A DNA stretch of 64,000 nt, taken from assembly GCF_029392895.1 (NCBI RefSeq), contig NZ_CP114200.1:7136501-7200500 (forward strand), given 5' to 3'. The notes beneath the pieces were generated by a model. The model ran no database searches and had not been told where the DNA came from. It saw nothing but the letters and a program-made list of their open reading frames with translations. Position 1 is the stretch's first letter; each line of letters opens with the position of its first letter. The position numbers were made by a program, and so were the translations under genes. The DNA is from Streptomyces sp. 71268. Its GTDB lineage: Bacteria; Actinomycetota; Actinomycetes; Streptomycetales; Streptomycetaceae. Positions 8,618 through 17,897 of this stretch are shown piece by piece.

Positions 8618-9303
8618 CGGCACACCTCCTTCACGGGCGTGGTGACGCCGGGGAGCGCCGCGTGCCAGCGCCGCAGCAGGTCCGGCAGCTCCCGCATGGA
8701 GTGGAACACCGTGACGCCCTCCTCGGCGAAGGCCGCGACGCCGTTCGGCGCGTAACCGAACACCGTCATGCCGGCGCGCAGGCCCGCCCGGACGCCCGGT
8801 GTGCTGTCCTCCACCACCGCGCACCGCTGTGGCGGGACACTGTGGGCCCGGGCGGCGTGCAGGAACAGCCCCGGGTCCGGCTTCCAGACCCCGATCTCGT
8901 AGGCGCTGTAGAGGTGCTCGGGGCGCAGGTGGCGCAACAGGCCGGTGCGGCCCAGGACGTGCCGGATCTTCTCCAGCGGGGCGCTGGAGGCGCAACAGAA
9001 CGCCAGGTCGAGACCGGACAGCAGCTCCTCGACCCCGTCGACGGCGACGAGTTCGCGGTCGAAAGCCGCCGCGCATCGGCTGCGGAACTCCGGTACGAAG
9101 GTGTCGGACACGGGCCGGCCGGCCAGCCCGCCCAGTTCCGCCACCCATTCGGCGACCTTGCGCCCCTGGATCATCGCGAGCGCGGCATCGCCGGCGAAGG
9201 TCACGCCCAGCTCCTGGGCCATGTCCCGCATGACCCGGGCGGACAGCGTCTCGCTGTCCACCAGCACTCCGTCGCAGTCGAAGACAACTAAGTGATCGGA
9301 CAT
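8614..9303 (-). CDS. HAD-family phosphatase (beta-phosphoglucomutase-like)
   Basis: Protein of 229 aa of HAD subfamily IA. Motif I is FDCDGVLVDSE at residues 8-18 (two catalytic Asp), motif II is the CCASSAP region near residue 105, the motif III Lys is in GVWKPDPGLF, and motif IV is VVEDSTPGVRAG. Such proteins dephosphorylate or isomerise sugar phosphates. Its stop codon overlaps the transaldolase start (GTGA), so the two act in sequence or in a fixed ratio. A 94-nt gap separates it from cysN, room for an internal promoter though none was identified. Likely role: removing phosphate from the transaldolase product or a later intermediate. Confidence 0.85.
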   Translation of the reverse strand: MSDHLVVFDCDGVLVDSETLSARVMRDMAQELGVTFAGDAALAMIQGRKVAEWVAELGGLAGRPVSDTFVPEFRSRCAAAFDRELVAVDGVEELLSGLDLAFCCASSAPLEKIRHVLGRTGLLRHLRPEHLYSAYEIGVWKPDPGLFLHAARAHSVPPQRCAVVEDSTPGVRAGLRAGMTVFGYAPNGVAAFAEEGVTVFHSMRELPDLLRRWHAALPGVTTPVKEVCR

Positions 9304-9397
9304 TACTCATCCTGTTCGCGTCGTGATCGGTGCGTGCCGTGGGCGGGCGCGGCGTACCGCGCGTCCGCGCGCGGCACGGTCCCGCGCGGGCCGCTCC

Positions 9398-10905
9398 TCA
9401 GGTCACGCGGGAGCGGCCCGGCGCCTCGCCTGCCCGGCCGCCGGCCCTCTGGCCGACGGTCCCCTGGGCTTCGGCATCCGTCGTCGCGCCGAAGGCGCGC
9501 CCGGCCATGCCCGCCGTCAGCGTCGTACCGTCCGACGGGTCGATGAGCAGAAAGGAACCGGTGCGCCGGCAGAGGGCGTACGGGTCGACGGCCAGCGGCT
9601 CCTGGACGCGCACCACCACCCGGCCGATGTCGTTGGCCGCCAGTTCCCCCGGCTCCGGGTGCTGTGTCAGGTCCGCGAGCGCCAGCCGGGACGGGATCTC
9701 CTCGACCACCGCCGCGACCGTGCGCGTGGCGTGCCGCAGCAGGACCCTCGCGCCCGGCCGCAACGGGGTGTCGCTCAGGTGGCAGACGGTCGCCGTCAGT
9801 CGTCGTGTCGGTTCCACCGCCGCGTCGCGGGGCGCGAGGAGGTCGCCGCGCGAGACGTCGAGGTCGTCGGCCAGGCGTACGGCCACCGACTGCGGGGCCC
9901 AGGCCACGTCCACCGGATCGCCCAGGTTGTCGAGGGCCGCGATGGTGCTGGTACGCCCCGACGGCAACACCGTCACCGGCTGCCCCACCCGTAGCATCCC
10001 CGACACCAACTGCCCCGCGTACCGGCGCTCGACGCCCTCGGGGCCGGGTGGGCGGAGGACGTACTGGACCGGCAGTCGGGCCGCCTCCTCGGCCGGGTCG
10101 TGGGTGACGGGGACACCGCCTCCAGGTGCTCCAGCACCGTCGGACCGATGTACCAGGGCATGCGGGGCGAGCCGGAAACCACGTTGTCGCCGGTCAGCGC
10201 CGAGATCGGGATGGTGGTGACCTCGGGCACCCCGAGCGAGGCGGCGTAGCCGGTGAACTCCTCGGCGATGGCGGTGAACACCGGCTCCGCGTAGTCCACC
10301 AGGTCCATCTTGTTGACCGCCAGCACCACGTGCGGCACGCGCAGCAGCGCGGCGACGGCGGCGTGCCGGCGGGTCTGTTCCACCACGCCGTTGCGGGCGT
10401 CGACCAGCACCACGGTCAGTTCGGCGGTGGAGGCGCCGGTGACCATGTTGCGGGTGTACTGCACGTGGCCCGGGGTGTCGGCGAGGACGAACCGCCGTCG
10501 GGGTGTGGCGAAGTAGCGGTAGGCCACGTCGATGGTGATGCCCTGCTCGCGCTCGGCCCGCAGCCCGTCGGTCAGCAACGCCAGGTCGGGGCCGTCGTGC
10601 CCGCGCCTGCCAGACGCCGCCTTGACCGCCCGCAACTGGTCGGTCAACACCGACTTGGAGTCGTACAGCAGCCGGCCCACCAGGGTGGACTTGCCGTCGT
10701 CGACGGAGCCGGCGGTGGCGAACCGCAACAGCGTGGTGGCCGCCGCGAGCGGGCCGGTTCCCGGGGCGGTCGCGGTGCCGGTTCCCCCCGCGGTCGCGGT
10801 GCCGGTTCCCCCGGCAGGCCCGGTGTCGGGCCGTGTGTCGGTCTCGCCGTGATCCTGGTGGGTGGTCTCGTGCTCGGTCCGGAGTGCGCTGTGGCTCGTG
10901 TCCAT
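9398..10905 (-). CDS. cysN: sulfate adenylyltransferase subunit 1 (GTPase), with apparent frameshift
   Basis: CysN is the GTPase that drives ATP sulfurylase with CysD. G-motifs are clear: [11 protein letters not shown], the switch region with [20 protein letters not shown] and NKMD. The reading frame breaks in a GGGG run at 10109-10112 (plus strand), just after TVLEHLEAV; adding one base joins it to the frame that continues [18 protein letters not shown] and runs to the stop at 9398. The repaired gene is 503 codons, a normal size, and both halves look conserved, so a sequencing error is likely, but a real frameshift cannot be excluded. The first 55 residues are a Gly/Thr/Ala-rich extension unusual for CysN. 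The start lies 1 nt after the cysD stop. Confidence 0.82.
10753..10824 (-). repeat. three 24-bp tandem repeats in the cysN 5' end
   Basis: Three consecutive 24-bp units (10753-10776, 10777-10800, 10801-10824), each beginning GCCGGTTCCC on the plus strand. They encode a Gly/Thr/Ala octapeptide repeat in the disordered N-terminal extension of CysN. Repeat number probably varies between strains. Confidence 0.8.
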
Positions 10906-10906
10906 G

Positions 10907-11860
10907 TCAGAAGTACCCCTCGCGCTTGCGGTCTTCCATGGCGGCCTCGGACAGCCGGTCGTCGGCCCGGGTGGCGCCGCGCTCCGTCAGCCGTGAGGCC
11001 GCGATCTCCGCGACGACCTTCTCGACGGTGTCGGCGTCCGACTCCACCGCTCCGGTGCACGACATGTCGCCCACGGTGCGGTAGCGGATCAGGCGCCGTT
11101 CCACCCGCTCGCCCTCGCGCGGTCCGCCCCACTCGCCCGGCGCGAGCCACATGCCGTCGCGTGCGAACACCTCGCGCTCGTGCGCGTAGTAGATGGCCGG
11201 CAGCTCGACGCGCCGCCGTGCGACGTACTGCCACACGTCCAGCTCGGTCCAGTTCGACAGCGGGAAGACCCGTACGTGCTGGCCCGGCGCGTGCCGCCCG
11301 TTGTACATCTGCCACAGCTCGGGGCGCTGCCGGCGCGGGTCCCAGCCGCCGAACTCGTCCCGCAGCGAGAACACCCGCTCCTTGGCCCGCGCCTTCTCCT
11401 CGTCGCGCCGCCCGCCGCCGAAGACCGCGTCGAAGCGGTTCTTCTCGATGGCACGCAGCAGCGGCACGGTCTGTAGCGGGTTGCGGGTGCCGTCGGGCCG
11501 CTCGCGTAGCTCGCCCCGGTCGATGAACTCCTGCACGGACGCCACGTGCAGCGGCAGCCCGTACCGCGCCGCGACCCGGTCCCGGTACTCGATCACCTCG
11601 GGGAAGTTGTGCCCGGTGTCCACGTGTAGCAGGGCGAACGGCGGCGGCTGGGGCGCGAAGGCCCGCAGCGCCACCTGGAGCATCACCACCGAGTCCTTGC
11701 CGCCGGAGAACAGCAGCACCGGCCGCTCGAACTCGCCCGCCACCTCCCGGAAGATGTGTGCCGTCTCCGACTCCAGCACGTCCAGGTGGGACAGCGCGTA
11801 CGGATCTCCTTCCAGGCGCCCGTCGCCGTCGGCGTGCGTGCCGGTCACCGCGGTGGCCAT
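10907..11860 (-). CDS. cysD: sulfate adenylyltransferase subunit 2
   Basis: Protein of 317 aa of the PAPS-reductase-like adenylyltransferase family. The PP-loop is [14 protein letters not shown] near residue 50, and the family segments [37 protein letters not shown] and [15 protein letters not shown] are all present. With CysN it forms APS from sulfate and ATP. Start ATG 11858-11860 has AAGGGA upstream and overlaps the end of cysC by 16 nt; its stop is 1 nt from cysN. Because no APS/PAPS reductase gene follows, this copy most likely feeds sulfation rather than cysteine synthesis. Confidence 0.95.
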   Translation of the reverse strand: MATAVTGTHADGDGRLEGDPYALSHLDVLESETAHIFREVAGEFERPVLLFSGGKDSVVMLQVALRAFAPQPPPFALLHVDTGHNFPEVIEYRDRVAARYGLPLHVASVQEFIDRGELRERPDGTRNPLQTVPLLRAIEKNRFDAVFGGGRRDEEKARAKERVFSLRDEFGGWDPRRQRPELWQMYNGRHAPGQHVRVFPLSNWTELDVWQYVARRRVELPAIYYAHEREVFARDGMWLAPGEWGGPREGERVERRLIRYRTVGDMSCTGAVESDADTVEKVVAEIAASRLTERGATRADDRLSEAAMEDRKREGYF

Positions 11861-12417
11861 GCCAGTCCCTTCGTCGTGAGCAACTCGTGCAGCGCCGCTA
11901 CGGACGCGTCGACGTCCTGCTGGTGCGCCGCGATCACCAGGTCCGGATCGTCGGGCGCCTCGTACGGGTCGTCCACGCCGGTCAACGCGGAGATCTCGCC
12001 GGCTGACCGCCGCGCGTACAGGCCCTTCACGTCGCGCCGCGCGCACACCTCGACGGGGGTGGCGACATGCACCTCCAGGAACCGCGTCCCGCTGCGGTGG
12101 TGCCGTGCCCGCACCGCCGCGCGGCTGTCGGCGTACGGGGCGATCACCGGGACCAGGGTCAGGACGTCGTTGCGGGCGAGGACCTCGGCCATCATCCCGA
12201 CGCGCCGCACATGGGTGTGCCGGTCCTCACGGGAGAAGCCCAACCCGGGGGAGAGGCAGGCGCGGATCTGGTCGCCGTCCAGCACCTCCACCCGGCGCCC
12301 GCTCCTTCTCAGGCGCTTCGCGAGCGTGTCGGCGATGGTCGTCTTGCCCGCGCTGGGCAGCCCCGTGATCCACACTGTCGCACCGGGCCAACAGGTGCAG
12401 ACCGGTCCCGTCTCCAT
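11845..12417 (-). CDS. cysC: adenylylsulfate kinase
   Basis: Protein of 190 aa that phosphorylates APS at the 3' position to give PAPS. The Walker A loop is WITGLPSAGKTTIAD near residue 15, followed by VEVLDGDQIRACLSPGLGFS, which contains the conserved DGD, and by the HVRRVG and EVHVATPVEVCARRDVKGLY segments. ATG 12415-12417 follows GAGGTG at a good distance. It is the first gene of the operon; the leader just upstream holds a block of 15-bp tandem repeats. Confidence 0.94.
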   Translation of the reverse strand: METGPVCTCWPGATVWITGLPSAGKTTIADTLAKRLRRSGRRVEVLDGDQIRACLSPGLGFSREDRHTHVRRVGMMAEVLARNDVLTLVPVIAPYADSRAAVRARHHRSGTRFLEVHVATPVEVCARRDVKGLYARRSAGEISALTGVDDPYEAPDDPDLVIAAHQQDVDASVAALHELLTTKGLAWPPR

Positions 12418-12479
12418 ACTGATCACCTCATCGTCATGGCCCCTCGACGCGTCGACGGCGCGGTATGCCGTCGTCGCGG

Positions 12480-12554
12480 GCGTGTTGACGCGCCGATGTG
12501 TCGACGTCCGATGTGTCGACGTCCGACGTGTCGACCTCCGGCGTCTTGACGTGC
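12480..12554. repeat. five 15-bp tandem repeats upstream of cysC
   Basis: Five consecutive 15-bp units. Units two and three are identical (GATGTGTCGACGTCC), unit four differs at two positions, and the outer units are more divergent. Each central unit contains GTCGAC. The block lies 63-137 nt upstream of the cysC start, in its likely promoter or leader, so it could be an array of protein-binding sites, or simply a variable repeat. Confidence 0.75.
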
Positions 12555-14206
12555 GGGCGGCGTCGCGGCATCGGTGTCCTGTCGCGCCGGAACACCGCCA
12601 CACCGCCGTTCCCGGGACGGCCCGGGCACGGCGCGGGCACGGCGGGAGAGCCGCGCCGGACCCGCCGAGCACGCGGAGTTCACGTCACACGCGGGGCGAG
12701 CGGAAAGAACCTTCGTGGGGGGAGAGGAAGCAGGGCAGTCTTTCGTGCCGTCGATGGAACGGCGGCAGGAGGTGCGCCACTGTCAACCCTTCGCCTTTCA
12801 CTCAGAGAAACGGTGTTGAGGCACTGCCGGTGTTTCCCTCACCGGTCTCGCCCAAGGACGCTCCGTACTCATGCGTCGTACCAGGAATCGCTGGCGCGTC
12901 GATTCGCGGCGGCCTGACGACATGCTCTCCGGTGTCGCTCGCGGTGTTACCGCATGCGTCTGGTGAAACCCCCGCGCCGACGCGCGTTCGCCTTTTGGCG
13001 AGACCGCCATTCGCTTTTTCGTCCTATCACTGTCCCCCGCCCTGCCCAAATCCCTACCGCGCGTATCGGCCAACCGCCCGCCCCCGTAAGAATCGCGCCC
13101 TGATCGAAGATCGATAATTGCCTACCCGCAGCCGTCGCCCGTTGGTGGCGCCCTTTACTTGAACCGGTGACGACTAGGCAAAGTGCGCCGGCGGCGCCCG
13201 CGCACGCGCCTTCGAGAACCGGCCATATGCGCTCCGTCAGGTCGGCCGAAGAAGGCTCCCTCGTGGCGAGAACCGTTCCTCGACCGGCGACCGGACCACT
13301 CCCGGGCGGTGGAAGATCGACGCGCCACGCCACCGTGTCCGAGCGGGTTTACCAAGCTGGCCCGGCGCGTGGAGCCGACCAGCGGCCGCCTCCCGCACCC
13401 GTGCTCGGGCCGCCCCTGGGGTCTCTATGGCCGGCGGCCAGAAAATGCCTGTCCGGGCTCAGTTGGATGACATGACCCGGCTCGCGCTCCACGGGTAGCC
13501 GGCCTGGCCTCCGTTGGCTGCGACAGGCCGCGCGTGGTGGCGGACCCTCGGGGCCCTGCTCGGTTCACTGGACGAAAGTCGCTGACCAGTGGCTTGGGTG
13601 TCTCCGGGACGAGCTGTCGCCCGCGCTGGACGCGATCTTTTCCCGCTCCGGGAAGGAGACGGCCGGGGAGTTCGCGCCGGCGCTGTGTGCTGGTATCGCG
13701 ATGCGGCATCGGGTACGGGTATCCGCGAAATCTCGTGCGGCGGGTGGGTTCGCGCCGCGTCGGGGGCTGCTCTGTGGGGACAGCATTCGCTGTTACCTGA
13801 GGGCCTTGTCGGTAGAGGTCGGGGGGTAAGGGCGGCTGCTTGTCCTGCCCTCTTCGCCCGCCTTGTAAGCAGGGCCTTTTTCGCGTTACCGGCTTGTTCT
13901 GGCGCGGTGCGTTAGTTCGGCGGATGGCTCGCTGGTCGCCGAATTGACTGGGGCGTTTTTCGGCTGTCTCGCGCTGATTCTTTCGGGGTGAATTTCTTGT
14001 TCCGGTTCGGGCGGCGTCAAAGGTGTGTTGGCTCTGTCTTTGGTCGATGCGCTCCAGAATTCTCGGGGCGAAATTCCGGGGGATCGTAGGACAGCGCGCG
14101 AGTTGAAGCCCTGGTCGGCCAGGGCCGGCCTCGCGTACGGCGGTGGCGGCGCGACTGCCCGTAGGGCGCCGGGCATGTCCGCTAACGGGCACTTTGCGTG
14201 GCAGGA
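12555..14206. other. 1.65 kb with no recognisable gene
   Basis: Lower and uneven GC content than the neighbouring genes. I find no protein-family match, tRNA or rRNA. An open frame without a start codon from about 13500 to 13828 (plus strand, containing WLGCLRDELSPALDAIFSR) has high third-position GC in its first half and could be a relic, but no family is recognisable. The interval separates the sulfation operon from the persulfide module and carries at least the promoter of cysC at its left end. Confidence 0.5.
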
Positions 14207-14222
14207 ATACCCCCCTGGGTAT
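14207..14222. promoter_or_regulatory. CsoR/CstR-type operator, site 1
   Basis: Inverted repeat with perfect arms ATACCC/GGGTAT around a 4-nt C-rich centre. The same arms occur again in front of the repressor gene at 17151-17166. CsoR-family repressors bind G/C-tract palindromes of this kind. It lies 62 nt upstream of the persulfide dioxygenase start. Confidence 0.72.
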
Positions 14223-14243
14223 GGCTGTTAGGGTGGGTGAAAG

Positions 14244-14259
14244 ATACCCCGGGGGGTAC
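14244..14259. promoter_or_regulatory. CsoR/CstR-type operator, site 2
   Basis: Second palindrome with arms TACCCC/GGGGTA (14245-14258) and a 2-nt centre, ending 24 nt before the dioxygenase start codon. The centres of sites 1 and 2 are 37 nt apart. Repressor bound here would cover the promoter or initiation region. Confidence 0.72.
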
Positions 14260-14283
14260 ACCGCGCAAGAGGAGTCGTGAGTC

Positions 14284-15660
14284 GTGTTCTTCGTTGACAC
14301 CCTGCAGTTCGAGGGTCTGGGCAACCGCAGCTACCTGGCCGGCGGCCCCGGGGCCGCGGTGGTCATCGACCCGCCGCGCGATGTCGACCAGGTCATCGCC
14401 GCGGCGGCCCGCCGCGGGGTGCGTATCGCTTTCGTCGCCGAGACTCATGTGCACAACGACTACGTCAGTGGCGGCCTGGAGCTGGCCCGCGTCACCGGCG
14501 CCCAGTACCTGGTGCCGGCCGGGGCCCACGTGCGGTTCGCCCGTACCCCCGTCGCCGACGGGGACACGGTGACGGTGGACGAGGGCCTGGTGTTGCGTGC
14601 GATCGCCACCCCCGGGCACACCCCGCACCACACCTCCTACGCCCTGACCGAGGACGGGCGCGGTGTGGCGGCGTTCACCGGTGGCTCGCTGCTGATCGGC
14701 ACCGTGGGCCGCCCGGACCTGGTGGAACCGAGGCTCACCGAGCAACTGGCCCGCGCCCAGCACGCCTCCGTGCGTCGACTGGTGGGCGAGTTGGACGACG
14801 ACGTGCCGGTGTTGCCCACCCATGGCTTCGGCAGTTTCTGCTCCTCGTCCCAGGCCGAGGGGGACACGACCACCATCGGCAAGGAGCGGACGACCAACGA
14901 CGCGCTCACTTCGGACGTCGACACGTTCGTCACCCGGATGCTCGCCGGGCTGGACGACGTACCCGCCTATTACGCGCACATGGGACCGGCCAACGCGGCG
15001 GGCCCCGCGCCGGTCGACCTCACGCCACCGAGGCGGGCGGACGCCGAGGAACTCGCCTCCCGGCTGGCCGCCGGGGAGTGGGTGGTGGACCTGCGCAGCC
15101 GTACGGCCTTCGCCGAGGGGCACGTGGCCGGGTCGTTCAACTTCGAGGGCGAGGGCAAGCTCGCCACCTACCTGGCCTGGCTCATCCCGTGGGGCAAGCC
15201 CGTCACCCTGCTCGCGGAGACGCCCGAGCGGGTGGCCGAGGCGCAGCGGGAGCTCGCGCGGGTGGGCATCGACCGCCCGGCCGCCGCCGCGACGGGTGAC
15301 CCGGCTACCTGGGTCCGCGAGGGCGAGAAGCTGGCTTCCTTCCCGCGCGCCCGCTTCGCCGACCTCGCCCATGTGCGCGAGCGCGGCGAGCGGGTGGTTG
15401 TGCTGGATGTGCGCCGGACAGCCGAGCGGGAGGGCGGATTCGTCCACGGCTCGGTGCACATTCCGGTCCACGAGCTGCACGGCCGCGTCAGCGAAGTGCC
15501 GCCCGGGACGGTGTGGGTGCACTGCGCCGGCGGCATGCGTGCCGCGATCGCGGCCTCCCTCCTGGACGCGGCCGGCCGCGACGTGGTCGCCGTCGACGAC
15601 GGTTTTGACTCGGCCACCGAGGCGGGGTTGCCCCTCGCCCGTCCCGACGCCACCGGCTGA
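14284..15660 (+). CDS. MBL-fold persulfide dioxygenase fused to two rhodanese domains
   Basis: Protein of 458 aa. Residues about 1-240 form a metallo-beta-lactamase fold of the ETHE1/persulfide dioxygenase type with ETHVHNDYVSGG (iron/zinc ligands) and TPGHTPHH. Two rhodanese domains follow: the first (about 262-350) has no active-site Cys (LLAETPE at that position), the second (about 362-455) has an intact loop VHCAGGMRA. The GTG start follows GAGGAG. The enzyme would oxidise glutathione-, mycothiol- or protein-bound persulfide to sulfite and handle sulfane sulfur. It heads an operon with the small rhodanese and TauE genes and sits behind two CstR-like operators, so it is probably induced by reactive sulfur. 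Confidence 0.88.
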   Translation: MFFVDTLQFEGLGNRSYLAGGPGAAVVIDPPRDVDQVIAAAARRGVRIAFVAETHVHNDYVSGGLELARVTGAQYLVPAGAHVRFARTPVADGDTVTVDEGLVLRAIATPGHTPHHTSYALTEDGRGVAAFTGGSLLIGTVGRPDLVEPRLTEQLARAQHASVRRLVGELDDDVPVLPTHGFGSFCSSSQAEGDTTTIGKERTTNDALTSDVDTFVTRMLAGLDDVPAYYAHMGPANAAGPAPVDLTPPRRADAEELASRLAAGEWVVDLRSRTAFAEGHVAGSFNFEGEGKLATYLAWLIPWGKPVTLLAETPERVAEAQRELARVGIDRPAAAATGDPATWVREGEKLASFPRARFADLAHVRERGERVVVLDVRRTAEREGGFVHGSVHIPVHELHGRVSEVPPGTVWVHCAGGMRAAIAASLLDAAGRDVVAVDDGFDSATEAGLPLARPDATG

Positions 15661-15700
15661 CACGCCTTACCCGCGCCACCCGCACGAAAGTGACCCATCG

Positions 15701-16066
15701 ATGTTCGCGCCCCCGCGCCGCGGCCCCGGCCGCCTCACCCCCTACCAGGCCCGACCACGGACCAGCGACGACAGGACCGCTCCGCTGGACGTCCGCGCGG
15801 TACCGCAGTGGAGCTCCGGGCGCGCGCCCGACGCGCCGCGTCCCTCGCTGCGCCGCCCGGCGGCTGGGGCGCCGCTCCCGGCAGCCGTACAGGGCGAGTG
15901 GGGAGGCACGGTCCGCCGCCACGCTCCCCGCTCCCGGCGGGCGGTCGAGCTGTTGGCCGGACGCGGCTTCCCGGGCGCGGACGCCACCGGCGGCATGACC
16001 GCCTCGGCGTGTGCGACGGGCCTACCGGCCACCGGGCGGGGGAGCAGCGGTGGTGGCACAGCGTGA
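15701..16066 (+). CDS. small rhodanese-like protein lacking the catalytic Cys
   Basis: Protein of 121 aa. The pattern of a single rhodanese domain can be followed: TPYQARPRTSDDR...LDVRAVPQWSSGRAPDA, then RSRRAVELLAGRGFPGADATGGMTA...GLP. At the active-site loop, where VCRSGHRS would be expected, the sequence is TVRRHAPRSRR, so the nucleophilic Cys is absent. The stop overlaps the next gene start (GTGA), which supports the frame being translated. It may be a non-catalytic sulfur-binding or regulatory partner, or a decaying copy. ATG 15701 is the first plausible start, 40 nt after the dioxygenase gene. Confidence 0.6.
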   Translation: MFAPPRRGPGRLTPYQARPRTSDDRTAPLDVRAVPQWSSGRAPDAPRPSLRRPAAGAPLPAAVQGEWGGTVRRHAPRSRRAVELLAGRGFPGADATGGMTASACATGLPATGRGSSGGGTA

Positions 16067-16815
16067 GCGTGCTGATCCTGGCCCTGATCGCGGGGGCCGT
16101 GGTCGGACTCGCGCTCGGCGCGCTGGGCGGGGGCGGCAGCGTCCTGGCGGTGCCCGCACTGATCTACCTGCTCGGCTTCACCCCGGCCGCCGCCACCACC
16201 GCCAGCCTGATCATCGTCACCGCCACCTCCCTCACCGCCCTGTACGCCCACGCCCGCACCGGTGACGTCCGTTGGAAGGCCGGCGCCCTGTTCGCGGCGG
16301 CCGGGCTCCTGCCCGCCGCGACAGCCGGAGCCGTCGCGTCCCGCCTGCCGCAGCCCGTGCTGACCGCGGCGTTCGCGGCCGTCGCCGCGCTCGCCGCCGG
16401 CGCGATGCTCCGCCCCGGCCGCGCCATCACCGGCCCGTCGGCCGACGGGCCACGGCCCGCCAGGTCGGCCGGCGCCGGCGTCGGCCTGGGCGCGTTGACC
16501 GGTCTGCTCGGCGTCGGTGGGGGCTTCCTCACCGTCCCGGCCCTGGTCACCGTGCTGGCATTCGAGATGCGGGCCGCCGTCGGCACCAGCCTGTTGGTCA
16601 TCTCGGCGAACTCGCTGGCCTCCCTGGCCACTCGGGGTGCCACCGCCACGGGTGTCGACTGGGCGGTGATCGGCCCCTTCGCCGGGGCGGCGATCCTCGG
16701 AGCCAGGGACGGTAAACGCCTGGCCACCAAGGTCACCGGCGCTCGGTTGCGGCGCGTCTTCGCCGTCGTACTGCTGGCCGTGGCGGCCTTCATGCTCATC
16801 GACGCCCTCACCTGA
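16063..16815 (+). CDS. TauE/SafE family sulfite/anion exporter
   Basis: Membrane protein of 250 aa with about seven to eight hydrophobic helices and the two internal TauE/SafE repeats: GALGGGGSVLAVPALIYLLG near the N terminus and its counterpart GLLGVGGGFLTVPALVTVL about 130 residues later. The family exports sulfite, sulfoacetate or related anions. The GTG start overlaps the stop of the Cys-less rhodanese. Following a persulfide dioxygenase, which produces sulfite, this protein most likely exports that sulfite. Confidence 0.87.
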   Translation: MSVLILALIAGAVVGLALGALGGGGSVLAVPALIYLLGFTPAAATTASLIIVTATSLTALYAHARTGDVRWKAGALFAAAGLLPAATAGAVASRLPQPVLTAAFAAVAALAAGAMLRPGRAITGPSADGPRPARSAGAGVGLGALTGLLGVGGGFLTVPALVTVLAFEMRAAVGTSLLVISANSLASLATRGATATGVDWAVIGPFAGAAILGARDGKRLATKVTGARLRRVFAVVLLAVAAFMLIDALT

Positions 16816-16850
16816 CGAACCAGGCGGGTGACCGCGCGCCGCCGACCGCG

Positions 16851-17772
<922 letters not shown>

Positions 17773-17897
17773 CCTCCGGCCCGACATTCGTGAGTACGGT
17801 GCTCTTTTCGGGGGCTGGGCATGGCGACCGGGCGGTGGCCGTGATCGACGGGTAGCCCGTACGCGAGGGGAGAGGGCCTAGGTTCTGTCGTCAAATG

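Noticed and set aside
9398..10905. Programmed frameshift in cysN
   Set aside because: The break is at a simple GGGG run without a canonical slippery heptamer or downstream structure I could identify; assembly error or mutation is simpler.
4112..12417. Sulfoquinovose (sulfo-transaldolase) catabolism
   Set aside because: That pathway needs isomerase, sulfolactaldehyde enzymes and a C-S bond substrate; here cysC/cysD/cysN and a PAPS sulfotransferase point to O- or N-sulfation instead.
4112..12417. Assimilatory sulfate reduction for cysteine
   Set aside because: No PAPS/APS reductase, sulfite reductase or sulfate transporter gene is present, while a sulfotransferase is.
12480..12554. CRISPR array
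   Set aside because: Units are 15 bp, directly adjacent and without spacers; no cas genes nearby.
13330..13420. Possible tRNA-Ser/Leu-like sequence
   Set aside because: A stretch resembling a D-arm start (TCCGAGCGGGTTTACC) is not followed by a foldable anticodon arm or a GGTTCGAATCC-type T-loop.
13500..13828. Open frame with coding-like codon use
   Set aside because: No start codon with a ribosome site and no recognisable family; kept only as a possible relic in the intergenic note.
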